Shown here: positions 15,210-26,324 of the stretch, one piece after another
How positions within the stretch are numbered: the stretch's first letter is position 1
Layout: each line of letters starts with the position of its first letter
Source: Gerris lacustris
Taxonomy: Eukaryota > Arthropoda > Insecta > Hemiptera > Gerridae
Direction of reading: 5' to 3'
Assembly (NCBI GenBank): GCA_951217055.1
Contig: OX578276.1
Span: forward strand, 121,218,979 to 121,282,978
DNA: 64,000 nucleotides
The notes under the pieces: generated by a model
What the model saw: only the letters and a program-made list of their open reading frames with translations
What the model was told of the DNA's origin: nothing
Database searches by the model: none
Translations under genes and position numbers: made by a program

Positions 15210-16473
15210 ATTACTATCAGGGCCAGATTTAGAGTATGTGGGCCCCTAGGTGGATGATGTGGTGCGGGCCCCCCTTCACCTGCGCTTTTGGCTTTGACCA
15301 AATATTGGGGTCAATCTAACGGGGGTCTGAAATTGAGGGGGGGGGGACCTTTGTGGTAATTTTAAGAAATAAGGCCTTACAAATATTTTATTTTTAAAAA
15401 AAATATTCATCAAATATTTTTCCTCTTCTTGCTCCCTGAGACTCGTCAAAACAAAAAGCCACATTATAAAGCAGTGCAATATACGTGCATTTGCTATGAT
15501 TTGGATTTGGGCATATTATGGAACTAAAACGAAAAGTTCGGATATTTGTTCATTGATGTTTGTAAATGAATATATGTATATCAATGGCCCGGAAATTCAG
15601 AGGAAAGTATGACCACCATTTTAGAAAATAGGTCCCATTTTTTCATTTTTTCCCAAATATTTAGAAAAAAGTTGGGCTAAGAGAAAATTAAAAGTTGCGT
15701 CCAATATTGAATATTTACTTTAGAAAGTTAAACCATTTGAATATTTGGAAAATTTACTATAAAAAATATCTTTATTATTTTAGGTTTTACATAAGCTGTT
15801 TCTAATAAAAAGATAAATAAAAATGGCTGTAAATAATTTACAAAAATGTTCATTAAACTTGATAAGCGATTGTATTTTAATTTGTCATAATATAGGAAAT
15901 GTTTTTGAGCTTCCGAGGTATCAAGGAAATCATTTGGACTTTATTATTTGTAGAGAAAAAATAATCTTTGTTAAGTGACCTATAATGACATTTTAGGTAA
16001 AGCTAGTCTTTTTATGTGTGAAACAAAAATTGAAACTATTTTCCACGATTAAGGCCATAGCTTTCGTTCAGAAATTTCGGGACGTATATGTTCAACTTCA
16101 AACATTAAAGAACTATATCAAAACTTTCTGATTTAGTTCCGCAATGTTTCCTTAGTTAACTGGACTAATACTAAGATTGAATATTGTTTCTTTAAAACAA
16201 AGATTTTTGTTCTCTATGATTAAGTAGATTTTCCTTATTCAAAAAAGAAAATTAATCTACAAAAATTATAAAGAAGGGTGCAAAAAAAGATTATTTTTAA
16301 TAAGAAAATAAGGAGGAAACATTTTTTTTTTTTGTTTTAGCTTTTATACTTTTGGAGCTGGAGCATTCCTAGTTTCCAAGATTACCAAAGTTAATGGAAG
16401 CATTAAGTTCGTGGTGCGGGCCCCTAGGCGGCCGCCTATGTCGCCTATGCCTAAATCCGGCCCTGATTACTAT
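15210..16473. mobile_element. hAT-like element 2 with 8-bp TSD
   Basis: The element at 15218-16465 begins CAGGGCCAGATTTAG and ends CTAAATCCGGCCCTG. The 8-bp TSD ATTACTAT is perfect on both sides (15210-15217 and 16466-16473). 'gggcccctagg' blocks lie inside both ends. A 128-bp segment near its right end (16238-16365) duplicates part of the neighbouring foldback element. No transposase was recognised. Confidence 0.85.
16238..16365 (+). repeat. 128-bp duplicated segment, copy 2, inside hAT element 2
   Basis: Partner of 14875-15003 with an almost identical sequence in the same orientation. Confidence 0.85.
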
Positions 16474-18089
16474 ATTTTTAGGACTCACATCTCACATAAT
16501 CCTATTTATATAAACCAATTTCCTAAATATATAGAGCTGCGAAATATATGGAGGCTTGAAGTCCCTATACAGTAGGGACCACCATTACACACTATTAAAT
16601 TATTAGATACACATAATTATATGAAAAAGAGTAGGAATAGGAATATCTCAGTTTCCGTTCTTCGTTATACCATTTAGCGATGTATCGCAATTTAAACATA
16701 ACGTAATACGTAATATCTCTCGCTCTCGTGTTGTTAAAAAATCGGTGCGAGACAACTCAGACAAACTTTCTCATAATTACTCAGCCCAGTGTTTTCCATT
16801 TATTAGATTTCGTGTTTTCGTAGGTACATTTAATTATTCTTCAACATTTCATCAATATTTAGTTACCTGGAAGACCCTTATCCATAAGATATAAGATCCA
16901 TAGGACTTTCCAACAAATGTATCTTATAAATAACTTCTCCTCGGCAGGGAATCGAACCCGGTTCTCCATCCGCGTTTAAAGCTATTTTCACAGGAACTAG
17001 TTTTTTTCCGGGAAAACGGCTTATATCGTTAGATTAGTATTTAAATGGACTGCATTTTAGAATTTTTAATCAAAATCGTCGGAACCATTTTCGAAAAATC
17101 AAATTTTCGCACCACCACAGTACTTTCTCTTTATATGAGAAAGTAAAAAAGATGGAAAAGAAAGATTATAGGAGGCGCATTCTCTAAAGTGGGGGGGGGG
17201 GGGGGGGCGCCGGATTCATAAGTTACGCCACTGCCCCGTCATTCTCAGAAAAAACATCATTCTTTAGCGAAGCTAAAGGCTTGATCCGTCCCTATCCAGA
17301 CAGCTACACCTCAATCGATGATTTTATATCCATACTAACTGCTTTTAAATCCTGCGTTTTATTTATTTATTTATTTTTTTGAGAAGATATTTAATATGGA
17401 TACCATTCAAGTAGTCTCTACGCTATATAAACATGGTTTCAATTTCATTCAAAATTATTCCAATCATTTTGTGAATTACGCCAGTAGAGACATTTTTAAG
17501 GGAGGTAGGGAAAGGCTTTCGGGCGAATTAATAATTAATAATCTACATCCAGGTACTAGGTATTTATGCAATGCATGCAACCTTGCTTGTTAATACTATT
17601 GTAATGTGATCCGCAAAATCATACTCGACCCGCATTACTGTCTACTTAATTAATTTATGCTAGTGCGAGTATTGTTTTAGTTTTAAGTCCATTATAATTT
17701 ATTAGTGGAGGACAGATATAGAATACGGTTCATCCCAAGTTATTCGGAACCGGAACACACAATTTCTTCTACTCTTATTACTTTTGCTTTTGCGACAAAG
17801 GGATAATCCCTTGCATATTCATATTCATAAATTATTATACACCTTTGTCTAATTTACTATAAAGACGAAAGGACATACATTTCTTTATTATATTTGAATC
17901 TTGAACAGAGAACAGTGTTATCATAAGGGTGTGGTTACCGTGCTCTAATTTTAGTGATCATTTTGATTTGGGCAGTTTTTCTATCAAACCTTCAGATTTC
18001 AGTCTATCCAGACCCGCAAATCATTACATCCTACATTAATCTAAATAATACATAATATTATTATGTATGTACTCGTATCATATCAGCAT
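16474..18089. other. Intergenic, mainly repeat family A copy 2
   Basis: Family A occupies about 16730-17160 on the plus strand, with 'gagacaactcagacaaactt', 'gaatcgaacccggttctcc' and a 'actttctctttatatgagaa' tail. It is followed by a G run and GCGCCGGATTCATAAG...CGCCACTG (ending about 17232), which looks like a hAT right end whose left partner I could not find. The 65-codon frame at 17396-17593 has no recognisable similarity. Confidence 0.5.
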
Positions 18090-18420
18090 CAGCATTGAAC
18101 TCGAACTATCGACATCGAGTTGTTCAACATCGATAATATTAGTGAAAATATCGAAAGACAATATCAATATTTCCGATACATCGAAAACCTCGATATATCG
18201 GAGTTTTTTCTTCTGATGAGCAAAAAAAATAAAAAAGGTCGCCCGGCCAATTTTTCCCCTGCTGAACCATAGAAAAGAGCAGAAAAGGTCACCGCCTTTC
18301 GATATTTTTTAAAAAAATATCGATGTTGCCAATATATCGAAAGATCAATATCGATATAAGATATCGATATTTTTTGGTCCGATATATCGATATTTTCGGA
18401 ATCGAAGTCCCACCCCTAGA
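18090..18420. repeat. TATCGATA-motif-rich element, probable hAT MITE
   Basis: 'atcgata' / 'tatcgat' words recur at least a dozen times in both orientations. The right end reads 'cgaagtcccacccctag'. Dense subterminal copies of a short motif are typical of hAT elements, whose transposase binds them. The left end is degenerate and no TSD was confirmed. Confidence 0.5.
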
Positions 18421-18766
18421 CTCAACACGTGTTTTATTAGTGTAATTTACTTAAATACCGAGAATAGAGTTTAGATTAGAGAAGAGAATAGAGATAGAGT
18501 GCTTAAATACTTTGTACTTAGGTCGTTCACGGTTCATTGATTTCTAGTATTTTGGCTTCCAGGTCATTTTCTGTTTATTCAAGACTGTTTACTTTATATA
18601 TTTATGTTTCATAATTATGACAAGCTCAAGCAGAGGTATTTCAGGTACTTATATGTGTTTCATTCAATATGTTTGAAATTCTATCTTCATTATAATTTTA
18701 TGTAATAAGTTTCTTTTGTTTTGTAGAGATAAGAGTTAATTTAAGCATTAAAGAAATGGCATAAAC

Positions 18767-19786
18767 CTAACCCTGCAGTGCACGGGTCGGGTCTGTGAGA
18801 CCCAGGGTGTCACACTCATTAGCAAAACACTGATAAGGGAGGTTCGTATAACACCATCCCCTCCTATACCTTCAAGTCAAATCTTCCTCAGTTCAATACC
18901 CCATTTTGAACAATTCACATAATTTTTTCCTGTCTATTTTTTTACCTCAAAATTACCCTTGGGTCTGTGAAACCCAACCTGTGTACTCATGTAAATATTT
19001 TTTTATAATCGTAACAACACTTATTCGTAACAACATTTGATTATATATATTCGTTAATAACTCTCTAGGTTTTAATTTTATTTACTTGAACTTTATTTAA
19101 TATTAATTTCAGTTATTGTACAAAGTATTTATAATGACTGATTATTTTCGATCGTTAAATTAATATTTTACATTTTGTAAAGGGAGAAAAAATATTACAA
19201 TTATTACTCTCCTGGCAGGAATGTTATAGAATATCGGGATTTTTTTTTAGAATTACCGGGAAAAAAATTCTTGGGATTAAAGCTGTGCCTTCCAAATCTC
19301 AAGAGCCTAATAAAGGGGGGGGTGTTCAATTTGCACTGACCGCAAATCTCGTTATTCTTGCAAAAAGTGCAATATATAATACATAATATGGTTAGAGCAT
19401 TCGCAATTTATATGCCAAGACTGTGGAATTGAATTTTTTTGATCATATTAAGTTCCTACATTGATAAATGACACTTTTTTTTTCAAAATTCTTTTATTTT
19501 TTTTTTAATATATTTTTTTCATGTTGGACAGTAAAAATTAAAAAATTAGTATGTAGTCATAAAAAAAAAAAAAAAAAAAAAAAAAATTCTAATGTAATTT
19601 TATTGATATATTGCATTCTATATTTATTTACTAATAAATAAAGATTTTCTATACTAAAAAAAAAATAAATAAATAAAAATATTTAAATTATAAACCATCT
19701 TAATTTTTTTTAAAAAAATATTGGGTCTGATAGACCCAACCCGTGAACTGGCATGATTTTTTTTCACCCGTGCACTGCAGGGTTAA
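18767..19786. mobile_element. piggyBac-like non-autonomous element, about 1.0 kb
   Basis: The element runs 18771-19782, starts CCCTGCAGTGCACGGGT and ends with the exact complement ACCCGTGCACTGCAGGG. It is flanked by CTAA (left, one base off) and TTAA (right). Subterminal GGGTCT..AGACCC palindromes occur at about 18788, 18961 and 19723. TTAA flanks and CCC ends fit piggyBac. The interior is AT-rich with long A and T runs and no transposase. Confidence 0.8.
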
Positions 19787-19861
19787 GAACTAAAAAGTAA
19801 AAAACAGATTTTTAATAGAATTCTGTTGTAAATGGATAACCCCGTATAATCGTAGAAGGGT

Positions 19862-19950
19862 AAATTCGTATTGTACGTGCCAGGCCGAGATTTAGAGCCA
19901 CCTCTGACCACCCTTTAGAATATTTCTCTGGCACGTACAATACGAATTAG
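19862..19950. repeat. Short hairpin MITE, interrupted flank of hAT element 3
   Basis: Inverted copies of AATTCGTATTGTACGTGCCAG lie at about 19863-19883 and 19928-19949, about 44 bp apart. The hAT element inserted at the outer edge of the right arm, so its TSD (CGAATTAG) overlaps this repeat. Confidence 0.7.
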
Positions 19951-21256
19951 CAGGGCCGTTTCTAGGTATTTTGCCGCCCTAGGCGAGAATTGAAAAATGC
20001 TGCCCCCTCCCCCCCTTCTTCAGTTCTTTGTAAAAGGATACAATGAACAATGAACAAATTAGGAACCATTTTCTAACTTGCTTTGGCACAGATATAGTTC
20101 AGCACGTATTCAGATTTTGTATTTGATTACTTATTCCTGAAAGTTCAGAACAGAAAGCTTTCACGGCAATGTCCTTTAGGAAAGATGAGGTTTCTCTAGG
20201 GCTACAGTGGGTTAGAGCAGTATCCAGTATCCAATTTGATAAACAAATCCATGAGTTCTGGAAGTTTTCATCTTGAGGTCACTTATACTGTATAGAAAAT
20301 CAAATAATTTCATTAAACTGTATGCATCGTTCTTGTACAGAGCTAATTGCCGCATCAAATATTAAAAAATAGTATTTTACTCGGGGCCAGCGATGGGTTC
20401 ATCTGCTAATTCATAAGCGAACAATTTCCTTTTTCTTCTTATTCTTTTTGGCTTAAAAATTAGCTTTCAATATTTATTTCTTCGGCTAGCTCTCGAGAAT
20501 CAACCATAGCTCTCTCAATTTTTACTATCCCACATAAAGAGAAAGTATTGTGATGGCGCAAATATTCGATTTTTGTGGGTTTACACGTTTTGAGGTCCCC
20601 TGAGTCCAAAAAGTGGTTTTTAAAAAAATTCTATCTTTCGTCTGTTTGTGCAGACGCCTGGAGCCAAACTACTGAGCCGATTTTGACGAAATTTGGCATA
20701 AATGTTCTGAAAAATCATACCCCGAGGCGAAATCGGAAAATTAATTTTAGCTCCAAATTTAGGGGTGCTACCTCCCAAAAACTCAGAAAAAACGTAAAAA
20801 AAAATTATTTCTCAAAAACGGTTCCCGACGATTTTGATTAAAAAATGCTAAAATGTAGTCCATTTAAATACGAAGACAATGATAAAAGGTGGTTTCCCGG
20901 GAAAAATATAGTTCCTGAAAAAATAACTTAAAACGCGGACGGAGAGAGCCCGAGTTCGATTCCCCGCCCAGGAGAAGTTATTTTTATGATAAATTTTGAT
21001 GAAATGTTCAATAATAATTAAATGTATATACGAAAACTAATAAATGGAAAACACTGGGATAAGTAATTATGAACTCGTACATGAGAAAGTTCGTCTGAGT
21101 TGTCTCGAACCGATTTTTTCTCTATTAATTTGCTAATTTTTTTCGCTGTTTGATTAAACATTAATTTTTTCCCCTTTCTTTTGCCGCCCCTAAAATTTTG
21201 CCGCCCTAGGCGGCCGCCTAGTCTCGCCTATTAGTAGAAACGGCCCTGCGAATTAG
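19943..21256. mobile_element. hAT-like element 3 with 8-bp TSD
   Basis: The element at 19951-21248 starts CAGGGCCGTTTCTAG and ends TAGAAACGGCCCTG. A perfect TSD CGAATTAG lies at 19943-19950 and 21249-21256. Inner copies of 'gccgccctaggcg' occur near both ends. Most of the right half is an inverted copy of repeat family A. No transposase was recognised. Confidence 0.85.
20515..21125 (-). repeat. Interspersed repeat family A, copy 3 (reversed)
   Basis: Best-preserved copy. On the minus strand it reads 'cagtgttttccatttattag', a GGGAATCGAACTCGGG stretch, 'ttcccgggaaaccacc', 'gtagcacccctaaatttgga', and ends 'gcgccatcacaatactttct'. On the plus strand the middle holds GAGTTCGATTCCCC, resembling a tRNA B box, opposite in direction to the LINE-like tail. 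Confidence 0.6.
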
Positions 21257-21271
21257 CCTATTATATAATCA

Positions 21272-22037
21272 CGTTTAATGAGAATTTGTAGAAAATATGG
21301 CCTTACAATAAATTGGTCAAAATCCAAGATTATGTTGAATCAAGATATTGACTCAATTGTAATTGGGGATGCCACGATAGAGTGTGTTAATGAGTATGTT
21401 TATCTTGGTCAGCTAGTCTCATTCCATGATGCACTGAAAAGTGAAGTAACCAGAAGGATTAGACTCGGATGGAACAAGTTTTGGTCACTTAAGAAAATTC
21501 TGAAAGGTAGAATATCAGCTAATGTAAAAAATAAAGTTCTGCCGGGTTGTGTCATTCCCACTATAATGTATGGATGTCAAACTTAGTCTTTGAAACAAAA
21601 ACAAGATGGGAGACTAGTATCAATGCAATGCCAAATGATCAGATTAATGTGTGGAATAAGCAAAAAAGAGAAAATTAGGAATAGAAGAATTATTAAAGAA
21701 AGTGGTTCTAAAAGTATGATGTTGAAGTGCCATGAGTTAAAGTGGAAATGGGCAGGACACGTTTACTGTATAATACAGGATAGATGGACGAGAGTGCTAA
21801 CAGAATAGGCGCCATATGGACACACAAGGAGCAAAGGAAGGCCGGCTTTACGTTGGAGAGACGAATTCGAGGAAAGATTAGGAAGTCTGGCATAGAGCGG
21901 CACCAGACAGGCATAGATGGAAGAAAATAATTTCGTTAAATACAAATTGAGCCGATCATCAACCCCTTTACCCCTCATGGAGGGAGGCTTTTGCTTCGAA
22001 AGAAGTGTCTATGAAGCTATTATTATTATTATTATAA
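21272..22037 (+). pseudogene. RTE-type LINE reverse transcriptase, 3' end only
   Basis: One frame from about 21272 encodes the end of a reverse transcriptase. Motifs are 'KYGLTINWSKSKIM', 'YVYLGQLVS', 'RRIRLGWNKFWSLKKILKG', 'MYGCQT' and 'LKWKWAGHV', then 'SKGRPALRWRDEF'. This order is typical of the RT thumb and C-terminus of RTE/BovB-like LINEs. In-frame stops at 21584-21586 (where families have W), 21806-21808 and later show it is dead. It ends in an ATT-repeat tail (about 22016-22037), as RTE elements often do. The 5' part is missing, cut off next to hAT element 3. Confidence 0.85.
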
Positions 22038-23154
22038 TCATTTTGATTTCAGGCATTTTTGATTCAGGCATTTCATCTTGGCGGCCAACAAAATAAACTT
22101 AAAAATATGTTAGTGTAAACCATTTTACTTCAATTGAGCCAGTTAAGTAGGTATAACCATTTAAATAAATCAAAACTTAAAAAACTGCAGATTTTTTTTT
22201 TTTTAAGAACTACACATCAATAATGATGTAATAAATAGATATATCGATCACTGAGCGCATGTTTCTTAGGAGCAACTCTAGCTGTAGTCGCTGAGCGACT
22301 ATTCCCGTGGACTGCTTTTTGAAGATTCTGTGCTAGTTTTTCTAGCAGTGCGACTCTAATGACCATCACTAGAGTTGTTAGCGTCGATTGCTGTGTTCGG
22401 AGCTACCTGCTCCAGGAGCAGTCATAATTAGTAGTCGCTAGTGATTCTTCGTGAGTTCTATACGTTAAGCATGTCTACTAAGACTTCCAAGCTGTATTAT
22501 TCCGCTGAAGATTTGACCGGAACATAATGTAATTCCATTTAATTATAATAATTATTTAGATAATTTTGGCACATAAAGAATGATTACAACATATGTATAT
22601 TTAAACAAACCAACCTTTTATTTTAGCATTTTTGATGTATTTAATTATTATTCCTGCCATTTATCTATTTATTTTTTTTAAATTATTACTCTTCACACAC
22701 TCGTAGATGTCAATCATTACAACTTATATTCGTATACGTTTATAAATGAGAAATATATTATTATTCATTTTTTAATTTATTGATGGATTTTAGAGGTCCG
22801 AATTATCGAGGTTCTACTGTATTGTGATTTGCTTCAATTGTCGCTGGAGACGCAGAGAGGTGAACACCTCCATAATTTTCCAGCGATAGACGCTAAGCAA
22901 TAGTCGCTCAGCGTCTATCATTGGAGTCGCATCTAGGAAAATTAAAATGTACCTTAAAGCTTTTTGAAGCGCCTTAGGCATAATTGTCCAGTTAGGTCAA
23001 CTGACTAGGCTCAGCTAGAATACATTTACTTAGTAGGGTACGAATATGTCATCATATCTCTTTCTAGGATGTCATGACTTGGATCTGTAAAGGATGGATT
23101 ATTGGAATTTTTTGATATTAATTAGAGCATTTACTAATTAATCTAAAATCATCA
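22038..23154. other. Intergenic with AGTCGCT motif islands and a pogo-type end
   Basis: Two GC-richer islands (about 22245-22460 and 22825-22930) carry many AGTCGCT / AGCGACT words, including the palindrome 'gtcgctgagcgac'. A pogo/Tigger-like terminus 'tatcgaggttctactg' ends at 22819 before TA. No coding sequence was identified until the MATH-BTB frame. Confidence 0.45.
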
Positions 23155-24228
23155 TTGTGCCATGTTGTGAGTAGAACATTATTATTTGTTTCAGCTAAAA
23201 GGGAAAATGTTGCGCAACCTGATGGATTTTCTCAACTCACCCTCAGTTATTATGATAGAAGCTTTCCATTCACTGAGGCCCACATAGTGACACACTCTGT
23301 TTGTTCCAATCGCAACCATACTGTAACTTTTCAGGCGAGTATTACAGCTGTGCCTAGAAGTGTTTTCAAAACTGAGAAAGTCTATAACAAAGATCTTCAA
23401 ATAGGAGATCTGAAATGGGTATTCAAGATTTACCCATTTGGAAGGAATGAAAATTCAAAAGGCTATATTTCAGTATATCTCTGCTTACAACCATTTGATG
23501 ATTCAATTGATAATTTGTCTGTTCCTGCTGAATTCTCTTTTACCAACCCTGATAAATTTTACTCCAAGACATTCAAACCATATGACATGTGGGGTTTTGA
23601 TAAATTATTCAGAAATGATGCCCCATTAAACTTCCAGTTTAAAATAAAAGTCAATGAAAATTACATATACAATGCCTGTGATATTAAGTGTAATATCACA
23701 CCATTTTGTGATTTGGACGTCACAGATTTCATGTTTGAGAAGCCAGCTGATTTTGTTTTCCAGGGTTTAGATTGGAAATACATGGTTCACAAGGAAATCA
23801 TCTCAAAGAGGTGTCCTGTCTTTCAAGCCATGCTCAATTGCGACTCAAAAGAAGCCTTATCAAATGAGGTTATGATCCCGGACGTAGAAGGGGATGTCAT
23901 GAAGGCTCTGCTAGAATTCCTATACTTGGGTAGGGTAAGCAATATGGATGTGGTAGCTGATCGATTGTATACTGCTGCTAACAAATATTGTTTGGAAAAA
24001 TTGGAAATGTTTTGTGAAGACTATCTTATATCTAAACTCTCTACAACCAATGCAATTGATACTCTAAACCTAGCTGATATATCCATTAATGAAACTTTAA
24101 AGTCAGCATGCCTATTTTTTATTAAGAATAATATCAAGGAGGTGATGGCATCCGATGGATGGAAGACACTGGAATCTTCTCCAAAAATATCAGTCACATT
24201 GGTTAATTATTTTGGATCACACATTTAA
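23155..24228 (+). CDS. MATH-BTB (speckle-type POZ-like) protein
   Basis: An uninterrupted 357-codon frame. Residues about 60-170 resemble a divergent MATH (TRAF-like) domain, with 'WVFKIYPFG' at 88, 'GYISVYL' at 103 and 'WGFDKLF' at 146. Residues about 195-300 form a BTB/POZ domain, with 'VHKEIISKRCPVFQAML' at 211 and 'ALLEFLYLGRV' at 251. The C-terminus looks like the start of a BACK-type helix region. SPOP-family proteins of this architecture are substrate adaptors for Cullin-3 ubiquitin ligases: MATH binds the target and BTB binds Cul3. Cullin binding is inferred from the family. The true start is uncertain. A good acceptor (TTATTTGTTTCAG) ends at 23193, inside the frame, so a spliced upstream exon may replace the first 13 codons. 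It could also be a retrocopy, as the rest has no intron. Such genes are often multicopy in arthropods. Confidence 0.85.
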   Translation: MCHVVSRTLLFVSAKRENVAQPDGFSQLTLSYYDRSFPFTEAHIVTHSVCSNRNHTVTFQASITAVPRSVFKTEKVYNKDLQIGDLKWVFKIYPFGRNENSKGYISVYLCLQPFDDSIDNLSVPAEFSFTNPDKFYSKTFKPYDMWGFDKLFRNDAPLNFQFKIKVNENYIYNACDIKCNITPFCDLDVTDFMFEKPADFVFQGLDWKYMVHKEIISKRCPVFQAMLNCDSKEALSNEVMIPDVEGDVMKALLEFLYLGRVSNMDVVADRLYTAANKYCLEKLEMFCEDYLISKLSTTNAIDTLNLADISINETLKSACLFFIKNNIKEVMASDGWKTLESSPKISVTLVNYFGSHI

Positions 24229-25862
24229 TTTTTTTGTAATTGTTTTTAATTATTATTATTTTTTTTTTTTTTTATATATTTATTAATAATATTTGTGATA
24301 ATACATTCTTAATATATGTGTAATAGTATATGTGAAATAGAATTTAATTATAACTTTGATGGTGCTGTTATGTGAGCATTCTTTTTCTACATAATATAAA
24401 GTTTTTCTACAATATTGTTATTATTATTATTTTTTTTTTTTTTTAGATTATCTTAATTTAATTAATATTTTCAAGGTAGAAGATGAAAGAATATTTAATT
24501 GTTAAACCTGTGGCCATCATCATTAATTATTTACGTGATCATTTTTCAGTTGATTTTAAGCCTCTATCGGCAATTCATGTCAATTGAAGTTGTATTTTGC
24601 TTTTAACAATATATCTGTTTAATTTAATGGAGCAATCCCGCCCCCCAGGATTTTTGGAGAAATAAAAAAATACATTAAATACAACACCTAATTACTTGGA
24701 GGGAACAGATAACAAAGTTATTTCTAAATAGTATATTTTGTAGTATTGTCTAATCCTAAAGAAGAAAAAAAAAACAAGGGGACAATGCCAAATGTGTGGA
24801 TAGGGTGCTAGGTGATAGGGAGTAGAGCATTCGGGTACTTTGATGTGGGTGGATGACCGACTCGAGACGGCAACACCATATACTGATAGTTAATGAGTTA
24901 TACCATTTTAACATGTGATATGCGACTTATGGTTGTATTACCCCCCCCCCCCCCTTCTATATCTATCTTAAAATAATTTATTTTAGATCTAACTTTGACT
25001 TGTTATGGTTCAGACCTACTTTACATAAAGCATTTTTTGTGGAGCTTATGCAATAATTCAAGTTTATGGGGGGGGGGGGGGGGTAGCTAATTTGAAATTT
25101 TGTTTATAGGATCGCCTATGGATGTTTGTATACTCATTTTTTGGAGGAGATAAGGATAATAATATTGATTCCCCCCCCCACAACTTGAAGCTAGGACCGC
25201 CCTTATCTACACAGATAAACATTTTTTAAAGAACCACTTTTTCTTTTTTAAAATCAGGTTACCTTAAAATGTGTAAATTGATTAAAATCAAATGTTTGCA
25301 CTGTCCCAATACTTTCTCTTAACTATGTATATATGAAAAAGTAAAAAACATGATTCCTAATAGATATTACCCCCAGGTTTCAGTGTTGCCTCTATGATAG
25401 GTAGTGCATTTATTCACATTTGTGATTTGCTTCTACACATACTTAAATGCAATTCACCTCAAAAGTAGCCAGAAAGTTAGAACAGATTATGACCACTATT
25501 GTAAAAAGAAGCTTTTTTTCTTTATGATTTGAAGGTGTTTCATAGCCACTATCCTAGCCTTCTATTGTGGCTTGAATAAGTAGTATTTTAAAAAAATTAG
25601 CTATTACAACATAAGTTATACTAGTTATAACTTTAAAATTATACAGCTAAATATTAAATATGTTAACTTAAAGTACACAAAATAAGACCGTCGTTTCTTT
25701 TAGGGTTTCATAGATACTTCTCAAAACCCTTATGCCGAGGGTGATGTGTCCGTCCTTCCGTCGCTCTTTGGTTCATAGGGACTGAACCGTTTAAGCTAAA
25801 GTGCTGAAATTTGAAACACCAGTGTAACTTTTTGACTCAACCACAGGAAACATATACTGAAG
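24229..25862. other. Downstream of MATH-BTB: AT-rich, G/C runs, repeat family A fragment
   Basis: No gene is recognised. C and G homopolymers lie at about 24941-24954, 25068-25083 and 25171-25179. A plus-strand family A tail ('gcactgtcccaatactttct') lies at about 25200-25350. A canonical AATAAA for the MATH-BTB gene was not clearly seen. Confidence 0.45.
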
Positions 25863-25980
25863 TTAAAAATTAAATATGTGCATGCGCAATTTGCAAAAAT
25901 GTGGTAAACTCAAAAATATATATTTTTTAAATTTTCGAGTGGGGTATAAAATGAAAGCTGCTGAAGAGTAGGACACACAA

Positions 25981-25982
<2 letters not shown>

Positions 25983-26060
<78 letters not shown>
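25983..26060. repeat. (TA)n microsatellite
   Basis: About 80 bp of TA repeats with a few TG/CA interruptions at both edges. On the minus strand it makes an artefactual Tyr-Ile run in a 157-codon frame. Confidence 0.95.
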
Positions 26061-26068
<8 letters not shown>

Positions 26069-26259
26069 ATGCTTTTTTAAATGTTGCATTGATTTTATAA
26101 GTCAAAATATACCCAAAAACATTCCCCTCCCCAACCACTATATAACGGCTGGTCCTAAAATTTCGAAATAATTCATGGTTATACCTAATGGTGGGGCGAT
26201 GAAAATTTTCTGAAAAAATGTAATTCATCTTGTCCTTATTACTGATAAAAAACATTGTG

Positions 26260-26324
26260 ACCCGCCGGGGGATCGAACCCGGGACCCTTGAGATCAAAGA
26301 AAAAATCATAATTACATAGCGGGT
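26260..26324 (-). repeat. tRNA-derived SINE head (not a functional tRNA)
   Basis: On the minus strand ACCCGCT (26324-26318) pairs with GGCGGGT (26266-26260) like an acceptor stem. A perfect T-arm CCGGGTTCGATCCCCCGG with a B box (GGTTCGATCC) lies next to the 3' side. The span is only 65 nt and has no convincing D-arm or anticodon stem. It is better explained as the head of a tRNA-derived SINE extending left. Confidence 0.55.

Noticed and set aside
17200..17232. A sixth hAT element ending CGCCACTG
   Set aside because: Only the right end is visible; no left end or matching 8-bp duplication was found.
24646..25206. Another hAT-like element between the GC-rich ends near 24646 and 25206
   Set aside because: The termini do not pair well and no TSD was found.
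26260..26324. A tRNA gene on the minus strand
   Set aside because: The T-arm and acceptor-like pairing are good, but the span is 65 nt with no D-arm and no proper anticodon stem; a SINE head explains it better.
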